This document shows positions 23,949 to 31,725 of a stretch of 38,375 nt of DNA, piece by piece. The stretch's first letter is position 1; each line of letters opens with the position of its first letter. A program made the translations under genes and the position numbers. The notes under the pieces were generated by a model. That model had not been told where the DNA came from and did no database searches. It worked only from the letters and a program-made list of their open reading frames with translations. The stretch is taken from contig JAACWH010000048.1 of NCBI GenBank assembly GCA_009991425.1, positions 1 through 38,375 on the forward strand, in the 5' to 3' direction. This DNA comes from Leptospira sp. GTDB taxonomy: Bacteria; Spirochaetota; Leptospiria; Leptospirales; Leptospiraceae.

Positions 23949-26585
23949 CTAAAAATATATCTCTTGTATTGCTGGGACAATATTTTTATCCCAGTTGATT
24001 CGTGAAGATTGGTAGATCTTATCTCTTATTTTTGCTATAAGAATACTATCAGTTAATCTTTCCGAAGATTGATCCAAAACATAAAATGTATCAAATGCAA
24101 AATCAGCACTTGTAGAAATTCTCGCAAACAATAATTCAATTCCTAATTCATTAAGGCTAACTAAAATTCTATACAATAGACCAATAGAATCAGGTAGTCG
24201 AATTTCGATAATTGTAAAATTATCATTTGGATTGTTAATGAATTTTACCATTTCATTTACTAGCCCTTCCAGGGTCTCTGATTTTTCTATCCATAATTTT
24301 GGAACGAGGGCAACTTCATCCAGACTGATTTCTAGGTTTAAAGTAGATTCTAGAGTCTTTTGCAAATGTTCTAAGGTATTTAAAGGAATATCGCCAGATC
24401 CCATTGAATCGGTGACTTGCACTTGAGTAATTAAAAGATCATCTTTCTCATCAGTGTATCTATATGGTCTCATACCAACTAAATTTAAATCAAGAGAACT
24501 GACTGAACCAGCGATATGCATCATTACATCTTTTCTAAAATTACTATATACAGTGATCATTGTATATGATGGTTCTTTCTCGAATTCAATATGAAATTTT
24601 TTATTGCTTTGTTTGAGAAACTGCAACTGAGTAAAATGTTGTAGAATTCGTCGAAAAGTATTATAACTTAGGTATGAACTGGGTCTACATTCTTTTGCAA
24701 AATTTATTATGTGGTTGATAATATTATCTTCTAAATTTTCTTTAGTTAATAAATAATTTTTTAATTTGGAAATATTTGAAGTTTCCAAATCAACTTTAGT
24801 ATTTTTTTCGATAATAGAATATTTGGTTGATTCATAAAGTTTGAAGAGTATATCTTTCTTCCAATTTGTAAGTATACTTGGCCCAACTGATTTTGTATCA
24901 ATGATAGTTAAAACATAGAGTAAAGATAGTTTATTTGTATCTTCAACTAGTTCAGAAAATTCTATAACTAAGCTTGGATCATAAATGTCTCTTTTGTTAC
25001 TTAACTCTGACATATCAATATGATGTTGGACTAAGAATCGAAATAAATCAGACTCTTCGGAATTTAAACCAATACGATCCGAAATCGCCGAAGAAAGTTC
25101 CGCTCCGTATTGGCAGTGGTCACCTTCTTTTACTTTCCCAGCATCATGTATTAACATTGCCAAATAAAGAATATAAACAAACTGACAAGAGTTAAATACT
25201 TCTTGAACTTCTCTATCTTCGTATTTTTGCTCTACTAATCTATCCAACTCTCTAAGGATTAAGAGTGAATGTTCATCAACAGGATATTCATGATGATAGC
25301 TAAACAAAGGAAAATTCAAGCAGGCACCAAACTCAGGAAACAATTTACCAAGTACGTTTGACTCATGCATCCAAGTAAGAAATTTTCCGACTTTGATATT
25401 ATTTTTTAGTATTTTAAGAAAGCAATCTATTGCTCCCTTATGATTTTTAAAATCATCATCTAAAAAATTAGAAGCAAATCTTAATTCGTTCATTAGGCTA
25501 GGTGAAGGTTCAAGATTATTTTCCTGAGCAACTAAGAAGACTAATATGACATCTAGGTATAAACGATCGGGGTTAGTGAATAATTTTTCAGTTTTAGGTG
25601 GGTAAAGAAATTTTTTAGACGCGAGAAGGTTGAGTCCATTTGAATTTATACTATTCAAATTTGAATTCGATGGCTTAAACTTTCTTAGGTCTAGATAATA
25701 ACCAATGTAATTGAATATATCTTTTTGATACTTATAATAAGTGGCTACGAAACTTTCTACCGAAGAAAGACCTTTTGGTCCAAATCCTAAGTTCTCAGCT
25801 AAAGTAGGCTGTTGCGCCAATTCCATTCTATCGTTTTTCCTTCCTGAAATCATGTGAAGACTAACTCTTGTTCTAAGGAGAAAATCATAAGCTTGAACAA
25901 TTCCTAATGAATCAGCTTGGTTGAAAAAATCAAATATACCTATTTTCGAAATGTTTGATGATTCTTTCAGGGTTTTCTCAATCCAATAAATTGTCTGAAT
26001 ATCTCTTAATCCTAAAGGACCATTCTTTATATTAGGTTCTGTTAAAAGTAAAGGAGTATGACTCGCTAAAATGTTTTGTTCTAATTGGATAAATTTTCTT
26101 TCATTGAATTCATTTACAAGATCTTGTGGAAAATCATCTAGGAATTCCATTTGGTATTTTAAGAATAATTTCTCAGATCCTATGAGGTATCTGGAATCTA
26201 AGATCGCATGAAAGGATTTTATATTATCAATATAGTCTTTTGACTCTTCTACTGTTCGGCAGCTGTGACCGACTTCCATTCCAGAATCAAATAAGAAATT
26301 ATTTATTTTGGAGATAACAGTCCTTAGAATTTCGTCATCTAGATTATCATGCAGGTATAATAAATCGATATCAGAATGGGGAGCAAGTTCCATTCTTCCA
26401 TAACCACCAATAGCAACTAAACAGATTTTATCTCCCAATTTAAATTCATTTTCTAAAGAATGGTAGAGTCCATTGATGGTTGAGTCGATGATATATGAGA
26501 TTTGTTTTGTTAAGAATCTGCCTGAGAGGTTACTTCTTCCCTTTTCCAGAGTTCTTGAGATTCTTGAAGGCAGATCTAGTTTCAT
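23949..26585 (-). CDS. glnD: GlnD-like uridylyltransferase / uridylyl-removing enzyme
   Basis: GlnD adds UMP to PII proteins and removes it according to glutamine. The 878-aa protein has the full domain order: nucleotidyltransferase with VAIGGYGRMELAPHSDIDLL (G60, G61, D72, D74), an HD hydrolase domain with DEHS and AMLIHDAGKVKEGDH (H480, D481), and two C-terminal ACT domains (around residues 685-740 and 795-850, with the second reading EIRLPDSIGLLYRI). All catalytic residues are visible, so both activities are likely. No PII gene is in the window. There is no clear ribosome binding site before the ATG. It shares a likely transcript with the downstream GH13 gene, an unusual partner. Confidence 0.9.
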   Translation of the reverse strand: MKLDLPSRISRTLEKGRSNLSGRFLTKQISYIIDSTINGLYHSLENEFKLGDKICLVAIGGYGRMELAPHSDIDLLYLHDNLDDEILRTVISKINNFLFDSGMEVGHSCRTVEESKDYIDNIKSFHAILDSRYLIGSEKLFLKYQMEFLDDFPQDLVNEFNERKFIQLEQNILASHTPLLLTEPNIKNGPLGLRDIQTIYWIEKTLKESSNISKIGIFDFFNQADSLGIVQAYDFLLRTRVSLHMISGRKNDRMELAQQPTLAENLGFGPKGLSSVESFVATYYKYQKDIFNYIGYYLDLRKFKPSNSNLNSINSNGLNLLASKKFLYPPKTEKLFTNPDRLYLDVILVFLVAQENNLEPSPSLMNELRFASNFLDDDFKNHKGAIDCFLKILKNNIKVGKFLTWMHESNVLGKLFPEFGACLNFPLFSYHHEYPVDEHSLLILRELDRLVEQKYEDREVQEVFNSCQFVYILYLAMLIHDAGKVKEGDHCQYGAELSSAISDRIGLNSEESDLFRFLVQHHIDMSELSNKRDIYDPSLVIEFSELVEDTNKLSLLYVLTIIDTKSVGPSILTNWKKDILFKLYESTKYSIIEKNTKVDLETSNISKLKNYLLTKENLEDNIINHIINFAKECRPSSYLSYNTFRRILQHFTQLQFLKQSNKKFHIEFEKEPSYTMITVYSNFRKDVMMHIAGSVSSLDLNLVGMRPYRYTDEKDDLLITQVQVTDSMGSGDIPLNTLEHLQKTLESTLNLEISLDEVALVPKLWIEKSETLEGLVNEMVKFINNPNDNFTIIEIRLPDSIGLLYRILVSLNELGIELLFARISTSADFAFDTFYVLDQSSERLTDSILIAKIRDKIYQSSRINWDKNIVPAIQEIYF

Positions 26586-26659
26586 GTGGATTAGATTTTA
26601 GTTTTTTAAAAAACAAAAATTCGTCTAGAATATATTATCAAGTATTGAAAGATTTACCA

Positions 26660-27136
26660 ATGATTAGATTTATATTAAAGTTTACTGCTGTTTCTGTTTT
26701 AGTTTACCTAGGAGTGGCTAGTTTTTATTTTAATCTCGTAACAAAAGATTACTATATGGGGTCTCAGCCCTTATTCTCTCCATTCTTGATTAGTCCAAAT
26801 GATACTTTATCTTGGGAAGAAGCAATGGTTTGGATGCTTCCTACTCAAATCTTGCGTGGCTTACTAATAGGCTTTACTTTTTCTTTAATTAGAGAATACC
26901 TTGAAATGAAAAATTATGCACGAAAAATGCTTATAATATTTTCATTTTACTTCCTATTATCTGGTTTAGCTTCTGTTTCACCTGCAGTGGGTAATTTAGA
27001 GGGGATGCTTTTTTTTAAGAATTACATCACCTGGAATGTTCATTTAACAATTTTGTCAGAAATTTTTTTCCAATCAATTTTTATATCTCTGATTTTTTCT
27101 TGGTGGATAAATTTAAATTTAGATCAAAGTACTTGA
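26660..27136 (+). CDS. Hypothetical membrane protein (four helices)
   Basis: I choose the ATG at 26660, which directly precedes the first hydrophobic segment (MIRFILKFTAVSVLVYLGV); the longer frame from 26495 would run through the start of glnD on the other strand. The 158-aa product has about four membrane helices, with a short outer loop containing MGSQPLFSPFLISPND between the first and second. I recognise no family. It is divergent from glnD with 74 bases between starts. Function unknown. Confidence 0.6.
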   Translation: MIRFILKFTAVSVLVYLGVASFYFNLVTKDYYMGSQPLFSPFLISPNDTLSWEEAMVWMLPTQILRGLLIGFTFSLIREYLEMKNYARKMLIIFSFYFLLSGLASVSPAVGNLEGMLFFKNYITWNVHLTILSEIFFQSIFISLIFSWWINLNLDQST

Positions 27137-27175
27137 TTAATTAACTGGCTACTATACGATTGAGTACCACTTTAT

Positions 27176-28366
27176 ATGTTAAACATGAAATTGATACAAG
27201 CATCGTTCTTCGTCATCTGTATTTTATTTCAATTTAGCAGATCAATATCTTCCAACTCTTTGGAAAATCTGTGGCAATCAAGGCAAGAATATGAAAGTTA
27301 TCGCGAATCTTCCTTCGATGCCACAAATGGCAATGATGATTTTATTAAAATTCCAGCTCACGGATCTAAGGTTATCTTTGAATCTACTTCAAGTGGTATA
27401 ATTCGTCACATTTGGATCACTCTTTGGTCCAAAGATAAAATGATTCTTCGCAATTCGGTAATTAAGATGTATTGGGACAATCAAACTCACCCTAGTGTGC
27501 AATCTCCATTAGGTGATTTTTTTGGTCAAGGCTGGGGCGAAGAGTACATTATGAACAGTCTTCCTATCGTTGCTGCACCTAAAAAGGGCAAAGCATTGAA
27601 TTCTTATTTTTCAATGCCTTTTGCAAAAGGTGCAAAGATAGTAATCGAAAATGAGAGTGATCACGAAATAGGAAGTTTTTATTTTTACATCGATTATGAA
27701 AAAAGAAAAGACATTCCACCTAATTCCCCAAGATTTCATGCTCAATGGAATAAGACTTTAACAAAGCCAAATACAAAAGTTGATAGCGAAAACGATCGAA
27801 ATGTTTTAGGTGCGATGGAAAAAGGAAAGAAATCTCCTGCGAGCAATTATGTTTTTGCTGATATTGAAGGTGAAGGTCATTTTGTAGGAATGCAATACTT
27901 CGTAGATTCTCCTACACCAATGTGGTATGGGGAAGGTGACGACATGATATTTATTGATGGAAAATCATGGCCGCCTAGATTAAGAGGAACTGGAACCGAG
28001 GATTTTTTTAACACTGCTTGGTGTCCCAAAGAAGTTTTTCACCACCCTTATTTTGGCTATCCGAGAGTCAGTGAAAGTATAGGTTGGATGGGTCGAACTC
28101 ACCTTTACAGATTTTTTCTGGAATCTCCCATTGTATTTCATAAATCATTCTTAGGAACTATTGAGCATGGACATGCAAATAGCCTAACCTTGGATCTAGC
28201 ATCTGTAGCTTATTGGTACCAAAAACTTCCAAATAAAAAATTTACTATTCTTCCTAAGAAAGAGCTTCGACAAAACCAACCTGCAATCAATGAAAATGAT
28301 ATCCATAGATGGCGTGATGCGTACCGCAAATCTAAGGGAGGCGGGGAAGTCTGGGGTTCGCAATGA
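27176..28366 (+). CDS. Exported DUF2961 / GH172-like glycosidase
   Basis: A 396-aa protein with an N-terminal signal peptide (hydrophobic residues about 5-20) and a body matching DUF2961, now glycoside hydrolase family 172, whose characterised members act on alpha-D-fructofuranosides or alpha-D-arabinofuranosides. Visible family motifs are SGIIRHIWIT, SPLGDFFGQGWG, SMPFAKGAKI, MWYGEGDDMIFIDG and LRGTGTEDFFNTAW. E253 in the GEGDD block and E275 in GTGTED are candidates for the catalytic acid pair. The natural substrate here is unknown. The stop codon overlaps the ATG of a diguanylate cyclase gene (ATGA). No good ribosome binding site is visible; the start could be the ATG at 27176 or 27185. 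Confidence 0.82.
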   Translation: MLNMKLIQASFFVICILFQFSRSISSNSLENLWQSRQEYESYRESSFDATNGNDDFIKIPAHGSKVIFESTSSGIIRHIWITLWSKDKMILRNSVIKMYWDNQTHPSVQSPLGDFFGQGWGEEYIMNSLPIVAAPKKGKALNSYFSMPFAKGAKIVIENESDHEIGSFYFYIDYEKRKDIPPNSPRFHAQWNKTLTKPNTKVDSENDRNVLGAMEKGKKSPASNYVFADIEGEGHFVGMQYFVDSPTPMWYGEGDDMIFIDGKSWPPRLRGTGTEDFFNTAWCPKEVFHHPYFGYPRVSESIGWMGRTHLYRFFLESPIVFHKSFLGTIEHGHANSLTLDLASVAYWYQKLPNKKFTILPKKELRQNQPAINENDIHRWRDAYRKSKGGGEVWGSQ

Positions 28367-29292
28367 AAGTCGAGATTTCATTTTTTAAAGAATTATTCGA
28401 ACGAGCACTAGATTCCGTCTGGGTAGTAAATGAAAATGGAATTATTGAATTTATAAACCCAGCTTGTGAAATATTGACAGGATACGATGCAAAGGAACTG
28501 ATAGGTTCTGATTTTAAGAATTTAATAGCCCAACAAAATAATTTAGAGTTAAACAAAGATTATAATATAAATCAAAAGAACAATGAAATAAATAATATCA
28601 TTAATCCAATATTCATTACAGGCACTCGTGAATTTTCATTAAAGACTAAAGAAAATACAATTATTCCTGTAGAAATGAAATCATTTGAGCTTCATTCTAC
28701 TAAAGATGGATCTAAGATGTTTGCTGGCATCATGAGGGATATACAGTTTCGAAAGTCGCTTGAAGAAAATCAAAGAATGACAATGGCAACCTTAAAGAAA
28801 TTAGCCTTCATTGATGAACTTACTATGATTCCCAATCGTAGATCGTTTTATGATTCATTTCGAAAGTTGATTGCAACGAATATTCGTCACAATCGCCACG
28901 CGACACTTGCTATTGTTGATATAGATAATTTTAAAGAAATCAATGATACTTATGGTCATGATATTGGTGATTTAGTTCTGAGAAATATTTCAAAAGCCTT
29001 TATTGAGAATCTTCGTGAGGAAGATACAGTAGGTAGAATAGGTGGCGAGGAATTTGGATTTCTTCTTCCAGAGACAGATGATGAAGGAGCATACAGAGTT
29101 TTAGAAAGATTAAGACTTGCTGTTAAGCATTATAGATTCTTTGTATTTGAGAATTTTTATTTGAACGTGACAATAAGTTTAGGATATGTTCGTTTTGGAC
29201 AGACTCAGACTTTAGAACAAGTGATCAAATGCGCCGATATAGCCTTATACAAATCCAAGAATTCTGGTAAAGATACCCTATCTAAATTTTAA
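28363..29292 (+). CDS. PAS-GGDEF diguanylate cyclase
   Basis: A 309-aa soluble protein making cyclic di-GMP. Residues 8-130 are a PAS domain (LDSVWVVNENGIIEFINPAC, ILTGYDAKELIGS, AGIMRDIQFRKSLE). The GGDEF domain starts near residue 145 (LAFIDELTMIPNRRSF) and has VDIDNFKEINDTYGHDIGD and an intact active site GGEEF at 227-231. The inhibitory site RxxD (R218-D221, in REED) lies at the correct distance before it, so product inhibition is expected. Its start overlaps the stop of the GH172-like gene, and an A+T-only hairpin follows the stop. Confidence 0.93.
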   Translation: MKVEISFFKELFERALDSVWVVNENGIIEFINPACEILTGYDAKELIGSDFKNLIAQQNNLELNKDYNINQKNNEINNIINPIFITGTREFSLKTKENTIIPVEMKSFELHSTKDGSKMFAGIMRDIQFRKSLEENQRMTMATLKKLAFIDELTMIPNRRSFYDSFRKLIATNIRHNRHATLAIVDIDNFKEINDTYGHDIGDLVLRNISKAFIENLREEDTVGRIGGEEFGFLLPETDDEGAYRVLERLRLAVKHYRFFVFENFYLNVTISLGYVRFGQTQTLEQVIKCADIALYKSKNSGKDTLSKF

Positions 29293-29321
29293 TTTATAAA
29301 AACATATATTTTTTATAAATT
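29291..29321 (+). terminator. A+T-only hairpin after diguanylate cyclase gene
   Basis: AATTTATAAAAA (29291-29302) pairs perfectly with TTTTTATAAATT (29310-29321), a 12-bp stem with a 7-base loop, overlapping the stop codon and followed by TTCTC. The absence of G-C pairs makes it weak as an intrinsic terminator. Confidence 0.4.
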
Positions 29322-29393
29322 TTCTCATTCAGAAAAAGGAATTCATTGAATCATTTTCTTTAATTTTGAAATCTAAGTAAATGAGAGGTTTTC

Positions 29394-29756
29394 ATGATTT
29401 ATTTTTTACTCGCTTTAGTTCTTCAATCATTAGTTGTAATCTACCTTTTTCCGTGGATAAATCCTCAATTTAAGGTCTTAGGAGATCCCCTAAATTCTAT
29501 TTGGGTTGTCTTAGCATTTTTATTGATCAATTGGATTATTAGAAAGTTACTCATCATCTTCACATTAGGTATCGGTTGGTTGGTTTATTACCTTAGTTTA
29601 GGATTTTTAGGTCTCGTTGTGAATGCTTTTGTTCTAATCTTAATTGGCAAATTTTTCCCTAATTTGCTTTCTGTTCCTGGATTTTGGGCGGCATTCTGGG
29701 GCGGTCTATTACTAACACTTGCCTCTTTAGTAATGAAGAAAGATAGCAAAGATTAA
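29394..29756 (+). CDS. Phage_holin_4_2-family (YvlD-like) membrane protein
   Basis: A 120-aa protein with four closely spaced membrane helices. The central segment (LLINWIIRKLLIIFTLGIGWL) with NAFVLILIGKFFP matches the family named after phage holin 4, which is widespread in bacterial chromosomes and mostly unrelated to phage lysis. A GAGG ribosome binding site precedes the ATG. No phage genes are nearby. The function is not known. A perfect hairpin at 29767 ends the unit. Confidence 0.8.
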   Translation: MIYFLLALVLQSLVVIYLFPWINPQFKVLGDPLNSIWVVLAFLLINWIIRKLLIIFTLGIGWLVYYLSLGFLGLVVNAFVLILIGKFFPNLLSVPGFWAAFWGGLLLTLASLVMKKDSKD

Positions 29757-29766
29757 ATAATGCTTC

Positions 29767-29798
29767 ATCCCATTTATGGATATGTAAATAAATGGGAT
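29767..29798 (+). terminator. Hairpin after holin-4-like gene
   Basis: ATCCCATTTAT (29767-29777) pairs perfectly with ATAAATGGGAT (29788-29798), an 11-bp stem with a 10-base loop, 10 bases after the stop codon. No U-tract follows. Confidence 0.6.
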
Positions 29799-29870
29799 AA
29801 GTAAAACTTAAATTCCTTTAAAATTCAAAGTTTTTAAAATTCTCAAGGACTTAATATTAAATAGTATTTA

Positions 29871-30485
29871 ATGAAATTCAATCGAGGTCTAAATAAAACT
29901 GAACAAGAAAAGAAGCTTGTAAAACTTTATAAAGAGTATCTTCAGATTACTAAAGAAATTTCACTGATACCTTATATTGAACTTAAAAAGCCAATATTCT
30001 ATTCCTTTGGAATTCAATGGTCAATTAATATTCAATCTTCTAAATACATGAATGAATATAAACTAATCCTTGAAAAATACACTAAAGTAAAGAGAATTAA
30101 AAATATTAAAAGTTCCCAAAATGTTTATCCAGATGTAATTAAACTTAACAAGAAACAATATTATGATTTCGTACAATTATATCCTGATGCGTTACGTTGG
30201 TTTATAAAGTCTAAAACTAAAGACAGAAAGGTAGAATATATTTTTAACAAAATGAATATTCTAAAAAAAGAGATTGTAAAAATCATGATTACACATCTTA
30301 AAGATATAAATCCAAACCTTGAAAGTAGAAAAAAAGAAATTCAAAAAACTCTATTTGAGAATATTGAAAATAAAGGAAAAATTGATAATCTTAAGGGTAT
30401 AAAGAACAAATGGAAAGAAGATGATGTTAAAAGAAAATACAAATTGATTCAAATACTTTTTCCCACAGAGATATCAAATTATTGA
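29871..30485 (+). CDS. Lysine-rich hypothetical protein
   Basis: A 204-aa, basic, strongly Lys/Ile/Asn-rich protein without signal peptide or membrane segment, mostly predicted helical. Recognisable stretches such as KKQYYDFVQLYPDALRWFIK do not point me to any family. Base composition is even more A+T-rich than its neighbours and codons end mostly in A or T, which can indicate acquired DNA. No clear ribosome binding site is seen. It converges on the cysteine synthase gene with 2 bases between stops. Function unknown. Confidence 0.55.
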   Translation: MKFNRGLNKTEQEKKLVKLYKEYLQITKEISLIPYIELKKPIFYSFGIQWSINIQSSKYMNEYKLILEKYTKVKRIKNIKSSQNVYPDVIKLNKKQYYDFVQLYPDALRWFIKSKTKDRKVEYIFNKMNILKKEIVKIMITHLKDINPNLESRKKEIQKTLFENIENKGKIDNLKGIKNKWKEDDVKRKYKLIQILFPTEISNY

Positions 30486-30487
30486 TT

Positions 30488-31510
30488 TTATTCAAAACCA
30501 ATTTCTTTTAAATCAAAGCCTTTACTTAATAAAAATTCCTTGTTGAATAATTTGGATTGGTATCTTGCGCCACCATCGCATAGTACAGTTACAATAGTAT
30601 GACCAGGTCCAAGTTTTCGTGCAAGTTGTACTGCCGAAGCTAAATTAATTCCAACTGATCCACCTAAAAATAATCCATCTTCTTTTAAAACTTTATTTAA
30701 AATTTTAATTGCTTCTACATCATCAATACGAAAGCAATCATCAACTGGCATATCTTCCATATTTTTTGTTATACGAGAATTTCCAATTCCTTCAGTGATT
30801 GAATTACCTTCGATTTTAAATTTCCCATTTTTAAAGTAATTATACAATCCTGAACCGTAAGGCTCGGCTACTACAGTTTGAATGTTAGGATTTTGTTTTT
30901 TTAGATATAATGCCACACCCGAATAAGTACCACCAGTTCCCATAGCAGCAGTCCAACCATGAATTTCACCCTTGGTTTGGTTCCAAATTTCTGGACCAGT
31001 TGTCTCAAAATGGGAAGAACGATTTGCTAAATTATCAAATTGATTCGCCCAAATAGCATTATCCATTTCTGATGCTACTTTTTCTGATACTCGAACGTAG
31101 TTTCCTGGATCTTTATAAGGTACTGCTGGCACAGTTCGAACTTCTGCTCCCAAAGTTCTTAAGAGTTCAATTTTTTCTTTGGACTGAGTCTCAGGTATGA
31201 TGATTAAAGATTTATACCCTTTGCTATTGCAAATATGAGTGAGTCCGATTCCAGTATTTCCAGCTGTACCTTCCACAACCGTTCCACCTTTCTTTAACTT
31301 ACCACTTCTTTCCGCTTCCTCAATAATAAATAAGGCCGCTCGGTCTTTAACAGATCCTCCTGGATTTAAGAACTCAGCCTTTCCCAAAATATTGCAGCCA
31401 GTTTCTTCAGAAAGGGAAGGTATGCGAATCAGAGGCGTATTGCCAACTGAGGAAGAAAATCCGTCTTTTATATTTTGCATGGAGTTCATACATTCATACT
31501 TTGAAATCAT
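30488..31510 (-). CDS. Cysteine synthase (PLP-dependent)
   Basis: A fold-type II PLP enzyme that makes cysteine from O-acetylserine and sulfide. K55 in NPGGSVKDRAA is the Schiff-base lysine; GTAGNTG (81-87) binds the substrate carboxylate, MGTGGTYSGVA the cofactor phosphate, and GGSVGINLA lies near the C-terminus. At 340 aa it is slightly longer than CysK, with a short C-terminal extension, and lacks the regulatory domains of cystathionine beta-synthase. The exact subfamily (CysK, CysM or a cystathionine-synthase-like form) is not certain. The ATG at 31510 and another at 31489 are both possible; neither has a strong ribosome binding site. It is divergent from hrcA. Confidence 0.88.
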   Translation of the reverse strand: MISKYECMNSMQNIKDGFSSSVGNTPLIRIPSLSEETGCNILGKAEFLNPGGSVKDRAALFIIEEAERSGKLKKGGTVVEGTAGNTGIGLTHICNSKGYKSLIIIPETQSKEKIELLRTLGAEVRTVPAVPYKDPGNYVRVSEKVASEMDNAIWANQFDNLANRSSHFETTGPEIWNQTKGEIHGWTAAMGTGGTYSGVALYLKKQNPNIQTVVAEPYGSGLYNYFKNGKFKIEGNSITEGIGNSRITKNMEDMPVDDCFRIDDVEAIKILNKVLKEDGLFLGGSVGINLASAVQLARKLGPGHTIVTVLCDGGARYQSKLFNKEFLLSKGFDLKEIGFE

Positions 31511-31616
31511 TCAAATCTTGAAATAATTTTATCCTTTGAATTTTGTTTTTATTAAACTGGAAAATTTTGAGTATGAAACTAGACTTTTCTAAGAAAGAGA
31601 GGCGTTCAATTGTAAT

Positions 31617-31649
31617 TTTTTCCAAAATTGTTGACATTTTTTGGAAAAA
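31617..31649. repeat. 11-bp inverted repeat upstream of hrcA
   Basis: TTTTTCCAAAA (31617-31627) and TTTTGGAAAAA (31639-31649) form a perfect inverted repeat with an 11-base spacer. The right arm covers the -35 box of the hrcA promoter. It is separate from CIRCE and lies in the gap shared with the cysteine synthase gene. Confidence 0.6.
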
Positions 31650-31669
31650 TGTGATTCTAGATGTATAAA
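31641..31669 (+). promoter_or_regulatory. Predicted vegetative promoter of the hrcA operon
   Basis: TTGGAA (31641-31646), a 17-base spacer and TATAAA (31664-31669) make a good sigma-70-type promoter. CIRCE begins at the next base, so transcription would start inside the operator and HrcA binding would block it. A TTGACA at 31631 is 27 bases from this -10 box and fits less well. Confidence 0.65.
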
Positions 31670-31696
31670 TTAGCACTCTAATAGATAGAGTGCTAA
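31670..31696. promoter_or_regulatory. CIRCE element, HrcA operator
   Basis: TTAGCACTC - 9 bases - GAGTGCTAA is an exact match to the CIRCE consensus, the operator of the HrcA heat-shock repressor. It directly follows the -10 box and precedes hrcA, so the operon is autoregulated. Only this copy is seen in the window. Confidence 0.97.
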
Positions 31697-31725
31697 AAAG
31701 AGTATTGAGGCTAAATCAAAATCGT

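Noticed and set aside
26495..26659. N-terminal extension of the four-helix membrane protein
   Set aside because: It would overlap the start of glnD on the opposite strand, and the sequence is the antisense of a conserved gene.
29394..29756. Holin-4-like protein as a sign of a prophage
   Set aside because: The family is common in bacterial chromosomes, and there is no lysin, capsid, tail, integrase or att site around it.
31631..31636. TTGACA as the -35 box of the hrcA promoter
   Set aside because: It is 27 bases from the TATAAA box. TTGGAA at 31641 has the proper 17-base spacing.
31690..31725. Upstream GTG start for hrcA
   Set aside because: It lies inside the CIRCE right arm and adds 12 non-conserved residues; HrcA normally starts as from the ATG at 31726.
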